From an uncultured bacterium (GTDB lineage Bacteria; Bacillota; Clostridia; Oscillospirales; Ruminococcaceae), in the NCBI GenBank assembly GCA_905215595.1, contig CAJMQZ010000001.1, positions 1-53,947 of the forward strand: a DNA stretch of 53,947 bases. Reading direction: 5' to 3'. Below are positions 1 through 7,017 of this stretch, in pieces (within the stretch, counting starts at the first letter, position 1; the number at the start of each line of letters is the position of its first letter). Made by a program: the position numbers and the translations under genes. Under the pieces are notes generated by a model. The model saw only the letters and a program-made list of their open reading frames with translations, was not told where the DNA came from and searched no databases.

Positions 1-20
1 TCCTGTCGATTCTGTGCCAT
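1..20 (-). CDS. Partial minus-strand gene, first codons only (host flank)
   Basis: A minus-strand ATG at 20 reads M-A-Q-N-R-Q and then leaves the window. It is preceded on that strand by an AAAGGAG ribosome site five bases upstream. A perfect 12-bp palindrome, TTCAAATTTGAA, lies at 43-54 and could be an operator for this gene. Too little protein is visible to name a function. Because it lies outside the 16-bp repeat at 91-106 it is probably host chromosome. Confidence 0.55.
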
Positions 21-90
21 AGGTTCTCCTTTGAGCATATACTTCAAATTTGAAACAAATATAGCACACCCCGTTCTGCCTGTCAAGCAC

Positions 91-106
91 AAGGGGAAGG
101 GCTTTT
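91..106 (+). repeat. Left copy of 16-bp direct repeat, candidate attL
   Basis: AAGGGGAAGGGCTTTT is repeated exactly at 53731-53746. Both copies lie within about 220 bases of the window ends and outside all phage-like genes, as expected for the attachment core of a prophage of about 53.6 kb. I infer this from position and identity. No empty site is available for comparison. Confidence 0.6.
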
Positions 107-123
107 GCTGAATTTGTAAAATA

Positions 124-180
124 AACGCAAGAGAAAACGCAAGAGAAATCTTAGCGGATTCTCTTGCGTTATTTTTTTTT
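124..180 (+). repeat. Two direct and one inverted copy of a 12-mer at the left end
   Basis: AACGCAAGAGAA occurs at 124-135 and 136-147, and its exact complement at 159-170. The second and third copies form a perfect 12-bp stem with an 11-base loop, followed by A and nine T, so the unit can act as an intrinsic terminator on the plus strand. Sitting 18 bases inside the candidate attL, it is also a plausible recombinase-binding array. Confidence 0.6.
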
Positions 181-211
181 GCGCATTTTTCAGGAAAGCG
201 AGGGAACAGGA

Positions 212-460
212 ATGGCAAAACACATGACGCAGGATGACCGCAAGGCGCTGGAAGCCCGGTACAATGCCGGACAGAGTGTTGCCGGAATCGCCAGGGCGAT
301 GAGCTTCAACTATTCCACCATCTATAAGGAACTGAAGCGCGGTGACACTGGAAAGATGGATGCCAATGGTCGCGCAGGATATAGTGCAGAGCTTGGGCAG
401 CAGCGATTATACAACGCAAAGCAGCGGTTCAGGTATCGGGCGGATTGCCCGGCGGAGTAA
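212..460 (+). CDS. Stand-alone IS30-type helix-turn-helix protein
   Basis: This 82-residue protein carries an HTH_38-type domain, with STIYKELKRG as the recognition-helix region and a YSAELGQQR segment after it. Both resemble the N-terminus of the IS30-type transposase at 52527-53585 (STVYRELKRG, YSPDIAEQR). It ends where the catalytic domain would begin, so it can bind DNA but not cut it. I chose ATG 212 because the longer upstream reading covers the terminator-like hairpin. It could be a remnant, or a regulator that competes for transposase sites; the sequence does not decide. Confidence 0.65.
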   Translation: MAKHMTQDDRKALEARYNAGQSVAGIARAMSFNYSTIYKELKRGDTGKMDANGRAGYSAELGQQRLYNAKQRFRYRADCPAE

Positions 461-463
461 GGC

Positions 464-1177
464 ATGGGAGAAGTGTTTAAGCTGAACCATTGCTATAACA
501 TGGACTGCCTGCCGGCAATGGAACTGTTCCCGGATAATTATTTTGATTTGGCGGTTGTGGATCCACCGTATTTCTCTGGCCCGGAACGCAGAGGATTTTA
601 CGGATCAAAAGTCAGCAAAATAGGCGTACATCGTGACTACCCCGTTTCTCCTGCTTGGAGTAAACCAGAACCGGAGTATTTCAGGGAGCTGCTTCGAGTG
701 TGCCGCCGCTATATTGTATGGGGCTGTAATTATTTTGACTACCAGTTTGCTACTGGACGGATCGTGTGGGATAAGTGCAATGGAAATTCTAGCTTTTCAG
801 ATTGCGAGATTGCGGCGACAGATTTGTTTTCCTCAGTGAGAATGTTCCGGTATATGTGGTCCGGCATGATGCAGGGAAAAAGCATCACAGAAGGTGGCAC
901 CATGCAGGGCAACAAGAGCTTAAACGAAAAACGCATCCACCCAACGCAGAAGCCGGTTGCTCTTTATGACTGGATTTTCAAAAACTATGCAGAGCCAGGG
1001 CAGAAGGTTCTTGACACCCATCTTGGAAGTGGAAGCAGCCGCATAGCAGCATATGAGGCTGGACTTGATTTTATCGGATTTGAAATTGATCCGTTCTATT
1101 TCCAGTTGGAAGAAGAACGGTTTTCTGAGTACACAAGTCAAACCAGCCTGTTTCACATGGAGGAAAAGAAAAAATGA
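464..1177 (+). CDS. DNA methyltransferase, beta class (N6-adenine or N4-cytosine)
   Basis: This 237-residue enzyme has the catalytic DPPY motif at residues 33-36 near the N-terminus. HPTQKP and then the AdoMet-binding motif (DTHLGSGSS) come near the C-terminus. The order catalytic motif, target region, AdoMet motif defines the beta class of amino-methyltransferases. The glycine-rich motif has the usual G-x-G spacing, so it looks active. No restriction endonuclease lies beside it, so it is an orphan that probably protects phage DNA or marks it. It starts three bases after the HTH gene and overlaps the next gene by four bases, suggesting co-transcription. Confidence 0.85.
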   Translation: MGEVFKLNHCYNMDCLPAMELFPDNYFDLAVVDPPYFSGPERRGFYGSKVSKIGVHRDYPVSPAWSKPEPEYFRELLRVCRRYIVWGCNYFDYQFATGRIVWDKCNGNSSFSDCEIAATDLFSSVRMFRYMWSGMMQGKSITEGGTMQGNKSLNEKRIHPTQKPVALYDWIFKNYAEPGQKVLDTHLGSGSSRIAAYEAGLDFIGFEIDPFYFQLEEERFSEYTSQTSLFHMEEKKK

Positions 1178-1449
1178 TTCTTGAAAAACTTCACAGAGCA
1201 ATCAACAACTTCAACAAGACATTCAACTGGCGGCGCTTCCGCCGCGATGCGCTGCACCTGGGAGAAAGCCTGCTGGTGTTCGGCGTGCTGTATGGCATTT
1301 TTTCAACCCTGATCTGGGGTGTCTGCTGGCTGTTCAAAATCAATTACAACCCAGATCTCATTGCCGTTGCATGGGCAGTGCCGGTGTTGCTGGACACTTT
1401 GGTCAAAAAGGCTTATGACTGGAACAATGAAGTCCGGGACTGGGATTGA
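1174..1449 (+). CDS. Small membrane protein, unknown function
   Basis: This 91-residue protein begins with a basic, helical N-terminus and then has two hydrophobic segments, roughly residues 30-52 and 62-80, so two membrane passes are likely. Its start overlaps the methyltransferase stop (ATGA). I do not recognise the family. The coupling suggests expression with the upstream methyltransferase. Confidence 0.6.
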   Translation: MILEKLHRAINNFNKTFNWRRFRRDALHLGESLLVFGVLYGIFSTLIWGVCWLFKINYNPDLIAVAWAVPVLLDTLVKKAYDWNNEVRDWD

Positions 1450-1465
1450 GAGGTGGGAATGACCT

Positions 1466-2020
1466 ATGGATGAAGCAACAAGAATCTCGCTGAAAGACCA
1501 GTTCAAAAGCCTTTTGGTACGGGCTATTGAGGGTAGGCGCGGCGGTATGGCACTGATGCGGGTGCTGGAAGAACTGGACTTTTACAATTCCCCGGCCAGC
1601 GCGAAGCATCACCTGAATGTCCCCGGCGGTCTGGTGCTGCATTCTCTCAATGTGGCAAGAGCTGCCCTGGAATTATGCGACAAGATGCCGCAGTTTGCAA
1701 AATGCAATAAGGACGCAGTCTTGACCGCCGCGTTACTCCATGACGTTTGCAAGGCTGGGCAGTACATCAAAAAGCCGGATGGCAGTTACCGTTATGAAGA
1801 TAGTCACTTGATGGGACACGGTGAAGCATCCGTCAGCATTATCAAAGACTGGATTTTCTTGACCGACACGGAAGCCCTGGCAATCAGGTGGCACATGGGA
1901 GCATATAGCGGAGAACAGGACTGGGGAACGCTCAGCAAAGTATACGACCGCTGCCCGGAAGCCCTGTGCCTGCACATGGCTGACATGATCGCAACGCACA
2001 TCATGGAGGTAGAAGAGTGA
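1466..2020 (+). CDS. HD-domain phosphohydrolase
   Basis: This 184-residue protein has the HD pair in LLHDVCKAG (residues 91-99), an upstream histidine in VLHSLNVA (about 59), and later histidines in MGHGEAS and RWHMGAY. Together these form the metal-binding pattern of HD hydrolases, which act on nucleotides or phosphodiesters. It is a compact single-domain version, similar in size to other phage and plasmid HD proteins. The substrate cannot be read from sequence; nucleotide-pool or signalling-nucleotide hydrolysis are both possible. Its stop overlaps the next gene's GTG start. Confidence 0.75.
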   Translation: MDEATRISLKDQFKSLLVRAIEGRRGGMALMRVLEELDFYNSPASAKHHLNVPGGLVLHSLNVARAALELCDKMPQFAKCNKDAVLTAALLHDVCKAGQYIKKPDGSYRYEDSHLMGHGEASVSIIKDWIFLTDTEALAIRWHMGAYSGEQDWGTLSKVYDRCPEALCLHMADMIATHIMEVEE

Positions 2021-2526
2021 GCAGAGGCACCGCCTACTATGATCTTCCGAATGGTGAGCGAATAGAACTGCCGACAACCATGCCGGATGTTGAGGAAGTG
2101 CCGGGACCCCTATGTGATGGAAAATTTGAATTGCCAGAAGCCGTAAAAGAAATGTTCAAGTGGATGGATGAAACATTCGGAACATGGGAAAGCGACTTCA
2201 GCAGTTTCAAAATCTGGATGAAATTGCGGAAAAACTTCAATCCACCGGTGCGCTGGGAAGCGGTGCAGGACAAGCGTCGAAACCCAAAGCCTTTGGGCCG
2301 AAACACCTATTTATATAAAGCAAGGAAGATTAAGAGCTTGGCAAGAAGTACACATACCAGAGTATCCCTGCACAAGGGAAAACAAAAGGGCACTGAAGAA
2401 CAGTGCAAGCACACATTCAAGATAACCACAGCCCGGTGCGCGCCTTGCAGTGGTTACAACGTGGAGTGCGAGCACTACGAGAAAAACAATGCCGCTGATA
2501 CAAAGCATGGTTCTTCTCAACCGTGA
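2017..2526 (+). CDS. Hypothetical protein, basic with C-terminal cysteines
   Basis: This 169-residue protein starts at a GTG that overlaps the HD gene stop, so it is translationally coupled. The N-terminal half is acidic. The C-terminal half is rich in Lys and Arg and ends with a Cys-rich segment (TARCAPCSGYNVECEH) that could hold a metal ion. I do not recognise a family. A terminator follows directly, so this is the last gene of the first transcription unit. Confidence 0.6.
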   Translation: MSRGTAYYDLPNGERIELPTTMPDVEEVPGPLCDGKFELPEAVKEMFKWMDETFGTWESDFSSFKIWMKLRKNFNPPVRWEAVQDKRRNPKPLGRNTYLYKARKIKSLARSTHTRVSLHKGKQKGTEEQCKHTFKITTARCAPCSGYNVECEHYEKNNAADTKHGSSQP

Positions 2527-2530
2527 AATA

Positions 2531-2565
2531 AGCAGCCCTGCACCGCAGAAGCGGGGCTGCTTTTA
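2531..2565 (+). terminator. Intrinsic terminator
   Basis: AGCAGCCC (2531-2538) pairs with GGGCTGCT (2554-2561) and is followed by a short T run. It closes the unit ending at 2526. Confidence 0.75.
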
Positions 2566-2903
2566 TATGGCACATGGCGCTTTTTCTAGGCATTGAGCGC
2601 TGCAAGCAGGGCCGGACCCTGTATGCGCCGAGTTGAGTTTTCCATGGAAGCCGGTACGGTCAGGAAATCAGCCGTCCGGCATAGCGGAATGGTGCTGTAC
2701 AGCAGCGTCCTCCTTTCCGTTCAAGCCCGGTGAAAGACCGGGCTGCCATTTCCGCGAAAGACGCACCCGCATGGATTTGACGGGAATGGGTGCGCCGCAG
2801 CATGAGCGTAGAAATGCCCTGTTCAATCCGCCCAGGAACAAAAGCGATAGGCCATTGCCGTGGCCGCCCCGTCCGGCGCTCTCTTGCCGGGCGGGTCTGA
2901 TAT

Positions 2904-2980
2904 GCGGACGCATAGAGGATGATCCTGCTTCTGACTATCCCCCATAAGCAGGAAAGCCGGTTCGATGCCGGCCGTCCGTG
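2904..2980 (+). ncRNA. tRNA-like fold (intact acceptor and T arm, no normal D arm)
   Basis: Bases 2904-2910 (GCGGACG) pair with 2973-2979 (CGTCCGT) as a seven-pair acceptor stem with one G-U. Directly inside lies a five-pair T stem, GCCGG/CCGGC, with the canonical loop TTCGATG (2961-2967). A seven-pair stem CCTGCTT/AAGCAGG stands in the anticodon-arm position but has a 15-base loop. The D arm is not recognisable and no CCA is encoded. It may be a degenerate phage tRNA or a tRNA mimic. The rest of 2566-3000 has no convincing gene, only short hairpins such as AGCCCGGT/ACCGGGCT near 2730. Confidence 0.4.
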
Positions 2981-3000
2981 CAAAAAGAAATGAGGTCAGT

Positions 3001-4732
3001 ATGATTCATCTGGGAGATATAACAAAAATCCACGGTGATGAAATCGAGCCGGTGGACTGCATCACGTTCGGCAGTCCGTGCCAGGATTTGTCCATTGCGG
3101 GACGTAGGGCGGGACTTGCCGGAGAACGATCTGGTCTTTTTGTTGAGGCTGTGCGAATCATCAAGGAAATGAGGAAAGCGACAAATGGAATGTACCCAAC
3201 TTTCGCTATTTGGGAGAACGTACCCGGAGCCTTCTCCAGTAACAACGGAGAGAACTTCCGAGCAGTCCTGGAAGAACTTGCCCGCGTGGAGCAACCAAAC
3301 GCTGTTATTCCTAGACCTCCGAGGGGGGGGCAGATGGAGCAAAGCCGGAGCAATCGCCGGAAACGGATGGTCTTTGGCGTGGAGACAGCTGGACAGTCAA
3401 TATTTCGGAGTGGCCCAGCGCCGAAAGCGTATCGCTCTTGTCCTCGACCTTGGAGGTCAACGCGCCGGAGAAATATTATTTGAGCGCACGAGCCTGTCAA
3501 GGCATCCTGACCCGCGCATCCCGGCGTGGAAAGAAGTTGCCGGACTTACTACAAACTGCTCTGCTGGAAATGATCGAGTGGTGGCAGAGGGGGGGCAGAA
3601 CGCAGCCTACACCTTGAAAATACGTTCGGGATGCGCAGGCGGCGGCAAGGGTGCGCTGGTGCAGACGGAGAAAACCGGGACACTATCGACACTCCAAGAC
3701 CAAACGCTCTTCCAACTGATTCGAGAACCGACATACTGCATTAGCGGGAATACGGTTGACCGGAAAACAAACCAGAACGGGTCAGGCGTAAGAGAAAACG
3801 GATCCTTTACAGTTAACACTGTTGACCGGCACGCGGTGGTATACAGCATTCAAGAAGAAAACCCTGCGCAACCGGTAGTTTTGGAAAGCAATCAGGTTCA
3901 CGCAACGGTCACGCAGACGGGTATTTGCCCAACATTACCGGCGAGTATGGGCCTTGGCGGCGGGTATGTCCCAATGATTACGGACCACCCGGCAGACAAG
4001 CCTGTTGTTTTTGAAAACCATGCGCAGGACGCACGGTACAAGGAAGTCCCCACCTGTTCCCCAACTGTCGTAGCCCGTTGGGGAACAGGTGGGGGAAATA
4101 CACCGCTCGTGGCCGTGCCGGGGCAGGTCACAAGCTACGGCATCGGCAATGGACAGGCCCACGCCTACGCCAGTAAGGAAAAATCCGGGACGCTGGACAC
4201 CATGCACGATGCGCAGGCTGTGACAATCGAATACTCCGGCTGCCTGAATCCATGGGACACCCAGGCGCGGCGGGTATATGGCGAAGATGGCACATTCCCA
4301 GCACTTCCGTCCAGAGAATCAGCGGGCGGGAACCAGCAGGCGGTACTTGCTGGGCAGAGAACAAGATGGATTGTCCGCAGGCTGACACCGACAGAATGTG
4401 AGCGGTTGCAGGGCTACCCGGATGGATGGACGGACATTGGAGAGTGGACGGACACCAAAGGAAAAAAGCATAAGCCGGCAGACAGTCCACGGTACAAAGC
4501 ACTTGGAAATTCCATTGCCCTGCCGCAGTGGTTCTGGATTGCCCAAAAAATGAAGTCATACATGGGCGATGGCGCAAAGCTGGGAAGCCTGTTTGACGGG
4601 ATTGGCGGATTCCCACTGGTATGGGAAACTACATACGGCATCGGGACCGCTCGGTGGGCATCGGAGATTGAAGAATTTCCGATTGCAGTTACGAAAAAAC
4701 ACTTCTCGGAAAGGAAAGAATATGAAAATTGA
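3001..4732 (+). pseudogene. Circularly permuted C5-cytosine methyltransferase, out of frame at a G8 tract
   Basis: The first frame (3001-3483) holds motif III-like HLGDI, motif IV GSPCQ and motif VI ENVPG. The second frame (open to 4732) holds motif VIII QRRKR, a long target-recognition region, motif IX RRLTPTECERLQGYPDGW and motif X GNS. Motif I (SLFDGIGGF) and motif II come after these, at the C-terminus. The AdoMet motif has therefore moved from the front to the back: a circular permutation. The two frames meet at eight G (3323-3330); seven G would join them exactly. This may be a sequencing error, a true mutation or a phase-variable switch. As drawn, only a 160-residue N-terminal fragment would be made from 3001. 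Confidence 0.8.
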
Positions 4733-5258
4733 TGTGGGGAAAATCGCTCTGGTGGCGGTCATGATTGCAGGTATACAGACCGGCGTGCTTTATCACCGTA
4801 TTGATGATCTGGAATGTCAGCGGGATATTTACAAGTCCCGGTATGAGGACTGGGAGGGCGTGTCGAAAGAGATTGCAGAGTACGCCGATACCCTGCGGGA
4901 TTCTCTGAAAGCACGGGACCGACTGGATGGAAAATTGCTAGTTGAGGATGCTGGCGATTTTCTCTGCACGGCCTACTGCACCGAAAAGCGGGAGCATATC
5001 TGCGGCACAGGAACCGGAATCACGGCCAGCGGCGCACCCGTGGAGGTTGGCGTGACGGTGGCGGCAGACCCAGACGTTTTTCCGTTCGGGACTGTCCTCT
5101 ATATCGAGGATGTAGGAGTGCGGATCGTTCAGGACAAAGGAGCGGGAATCCAGGGAAAACACTTGGACATAGCCGTTTCTGGAAGCCACGAAGATGCACT
5201 GAGCTGGCAAGGCTATGGAACGCACCGGGTCTGGATCATCCAGGAGGCAGCGAAGTGA
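4722..5258 (+). CDS. Membrane-anchored 3D-domain protein (cell-wall acting)
   Basis: This 178-residue protein has an N-terminal hydrophobic anchor (about residues 7-22), a helical stalk, and a C-terminal 3D domain. The domain's acidic residues lie around IEDVGVRIVQDKG and KHLDIAVSG. 3D domains are the double-psi barrel of lytic transglycosylase-like and resuscitation-type proteins, so an activity on peptidoglycan outside the membrane is likely. I chose ATG 4722 because of the GGAAAGGAAAG ribosome site; it overlaps the methyltransferase end by 11 bases. Its place in the accessory region rather than the lysis cassette suggests a role during infection or lysogeny rather than host lysis. Confidence 0.7.
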   Translation: MKIDVGKIALVAVMIAGIQTGVLYHRIDDLECQRDIYKSRYEDWEGVSKEIAEYADTLRDSLKARDRLDGKLLVEDAGDFLCTAYCTEKREHICGTGTGITASGAPVEVGVTVAADPDVFPFGTVLYIEDVGVRIVQDKGAGIQGKHLDIAVSGSHEDALSWQGYGTHRVWIIQEAAK

Positions 5259-5611
5259 TGTGGGGTAAGCTCCAAACGCACGGAGACAAGAAAAATGACG
5301 CAGAAGTTTTGGCTATTGCTGCTGCGGGTGCCCCGCTGGATGTCATGGCTATGTTTTTTGAATCACACATTGAGGAGTTGCCTGACTTGTGCGTTGAAAA
5401 ACTTGCAGAAGCAGTTGATAAACGCGCCAGCGATACTCCATGTCACCGGGAATCTGAAAACTGGAAAGACCTTGCAGCTTGGGCAAGAATTGAACTTAAA
5501 AGGAGAAAAAGCAATGGACGGATTTGTGAAAACACTGGGTGTTCTGATGGTTTTGGCAGCTGTGGCACTGTGGGCGGCACTGATTTTCTTTGTGCCTGCC
5601 GCACTGATTAA
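5258..5611 (+). CDS. Hypothetical protein
   Basis: This 117-residue protein starts at an ATG overlapping the previous stop (TGATG), with GGAGG upstream. The first 90 residues look like a folded acidic and helical protein (EVLAIAAAGAPLDVMAMFF). The last 30 are Cys and Gly rich and run across the start of the next small gene in another frame, so its C-terminus is suspicious and a frameshift near 5510 is possible. No family is recognised. Confidence 0.5.
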   Translation: MWGKLQTHGDKKNDAEVLAIAAAGAPLDVMAMFFESHIEELPDLCVEKLAEAVDKRASDTPCHRESENWKDLAAWARIELKRRKSNGRICENTGCSDGFGSCGTVGGTDFLCACRTD

Positions 5612-5639
5612 GTTCCTTTGGCTTTATCTGGTGGCATGA
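5514..5639 (+). CDS. Single-pass small membrane protein
   Basis: This 41-residue protein is almost entirely a hydrophobic helix (LGVLMVLAAVALWAALIFF), with AAAGGAG placed seven bases before ATG 5514. It overlaps the upstream frame by 98 bases, which is unusual. The good ribosome site and clean membrane helix favour it being real. The function is unknown. Confidence 0.5.
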   Translation: MDGFVKTLGVLMVLAAVALWAALIFFVPAALIKFLWLYLVA

Positions 5640-5839
5640 TGGACAATGAAACGCTGACACGGATTCTGTCCGCACGATTTATAACGTGTAATGAGCAGGC
5701 CCGAAAAGGCAGTAAGGGATGCACGAAAGAGTGCAAACTCTATGAGCTGCAAGAACCGGGTATGACCTGCCGGGACAGCGTCCTTCTCCACGCAGAGGAA
5801 GCAAAGAAAATTTTGAAAATAAGGTCGCACAACTCCTGA
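5636..5839 (+). CDS. Hypothetical Cys-containing protein
   Basis: This 67-residue protein begins at one of two adjacent ATGs (5636 or 5639) overlapping the stop before it. Four cysteines (ITCNEQ, GCTKECKLY, MTCRDS) suggest a small zinc-binding fold. It is the last gene before a strong terminator. The family is not recognised. Confidence 0.5.
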   Translation: MMDNETLTRILSARFITCNEQARKGSKGCTKECKLYELQEPGMTCRDSVLLHAEEAKKILKIRSHNS

Positions 5840-5841
5840 CA

Positions 5842-5869
5842 CAGGCCGCCCGCTGCGGCGGCCTTTTTT
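5842..5869 (+). terminator. Intrinsic terminator
   Basis: GGCCGCC pairs with GGCGGCC around a short loop and is followed by six T. It ends the unit starting near 3001. Confidence 0.8.
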
Positions 5870-5938
5870 GTGAGCATGGGAACAGGCCCGGCCCGGTTCA
5901 ACTCCGGGATTGCCCAAAACTGAAAGGAGAACACACCG

Positions 5939-6127
5939 ATGCAGAGGTACTACATTTTGCTGAAAGCGACCGGTGCTGGTGGGTGGCCGGGTTGGCTGCC
6001 GTACCGGCTGGATGCGGACAGCGCTGAACAGGCTGTTGAAAAAGCCAAGGAGCAGGCCGAGAATCATTACCCGGAGTACGAAAAGTTTGAAGTTCAGGCT
6101 ATCGAAATTGAAAGGAGAAGCAAATGA
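5939..6127 (+). CDS. Small hypothetical protein
   Basis: This 62-residue protein has an alpha-beta look: a strand (RYYILLKATG), then a helix with repeated Glu and Ala (AEQAVEKAKEQAEN). AAAGGAG precedes ATG 5939. It overlaps the next gene by four bases. The pattern resembles small phage proteins of unknown role. Confidence 0.6.
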   Translation: MQRYYILLKATGAGGWPGWLPYRLDADSAEQAVEKAKEQAENHYPEYEKFEVQAIEIERRSK

Positions 6128-6753
6128 AGCTGGCAGCAATCGCAAAGCTCATTAAGGCAGATGGGTACTGTAAACTCTACAAAGTGTTCTATGACGATTG
6201 CAGAACCTATGATTTGTACATTGGAACCAAAACGGCAATCTTCCCGCTGACCGGATTTCCGAAGGCACAAAATGAAAGTGAGTTGGCAACCCTCCTGGGC
6301 ATCAGCAAAAAGAAATGGGCAGACATCGAGTTTGATAATGACTGCCCGGATGATCTCCATCACATCGAAGGGATGGATTTGGACGACACGGCAGACGGAG
6401 AAATGGACTGCGTGACCGGAAGAATCGGTATCCGGTACTGCGGGTGTGAACTGGTTCCAATGATCGAGCCTGTTTCGGGAACGGTCGGTTTTGTGGATGC
6501 GAAGCAGATCATGCCAGTAGCAGATGAAATCCGCAAGAGCGGATATTTCAAATACTGCGCCAGGAAGATGGCGAGCGGCGGACGCTACTATGTTATCAAG
6601 GACGGAATGGTGGTGCGCGGCGCAGTGCTTCCTGTAAAGCTGGAACCTCTGGCAAAGTCTGGACTGCGTGAGCTTGCAGACATGGTGAAAAAGACTAGGG
6701 ATGTTGCCGATGTGGAGGACTTGAGCGAACAGGAGGACAAAAACGATGCGTAA
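6124..6753 (+). CDS. Hypothetical protein
   Basis: This 209-residue, acidic, soluble protein is coupled to both neighbours by short overlaps. It has no motif I recognise; several Cys and His residues are scattered rather than clustered. It precedes the lipoprotein and the diversified protein in what reads as one operon from 5939 to 8715. Confidence 0.6.
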   Translation: MKLAAIAKLIKADGYCKLYKVFYDDCRTYDLYIGTKTAIFPLTGFPKAQNESELATLLGISKKKWADIEFDNDCPDDLHHIEGMDLDDTADGEMDCVTGRIGIRYCGCELVPMIEPVSGTVGFVDAKQIMPVADEIRKSGYFKYCARKMASGGRYYVIKDGMVVRGAVLPVKLEPLAKSGLRELADMVKKTRDVADVEDLSEQEDKNDA

Positions 6754-7015
6754 GACTTTGGAACTGCTGGCTTTGTCCACCTGCACTGCCGCGCTGTGCG
6801 TAACACTGACTGGGTGTGAAGCAGTCAAGGGCACAGCAAGCGGTGAAAAACCGGTCAAGACGGTATATGTTTACCTGCCGGACGGCACTTTACTGGACAA
6901 AGGACGGGCGGACAAGGTAAGTTCGTTTGCACACAATGATCGTATCGTGAAAGTCACGATTGACGGGAAAACATACGAGACCAGCTGGGCCAATGTGGTT
7001 TTAGTGGAGGAATAA
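6746..7015 (+). CDS. Small lipoprotein A
   Basis: This 89-residue protein has a basic start (MRKTLELLA), a short hydrophobic core and the lipobox LTGC at about residues 21-24, so the mature protein should begin at that Cys and be tethered outside the membrane. The mature part shares the pattern PDGT...V..KV.IDGKTYETSWANVVL with the lipoprotein at 8473-8715, which reads PDGT...KINGTTYLAHSSNVVL. The two are paralogues bracketing the diversified gene. Phage lipoproteins often block superinfection; that role is inference here. Confidence 0.75.
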   Translation: MRKTLELLALSTCTAALCVTLTGCEAVKGTASGEKPVKTVYVYLPDGTLLDKGRADKVSSFAHNDRIVKVTIDGKTYETSWANVVLVEE

Positions 7016-7017
7016 CG

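Noticed and set aside
2633..2947. Possible gene between the first terminator and the permuted methyltransferase
   Set aside because: No ribosome site, no domain, and it would run through several hairpins and the tRNA-like fold.
5900..5925. A second T-arm-like hairpin CCCGG-TTCAACT-CCGGG
   Set aside because: No matching acceptor or anticodon arm could be found upstream, and CCGG words are common in this sequence.
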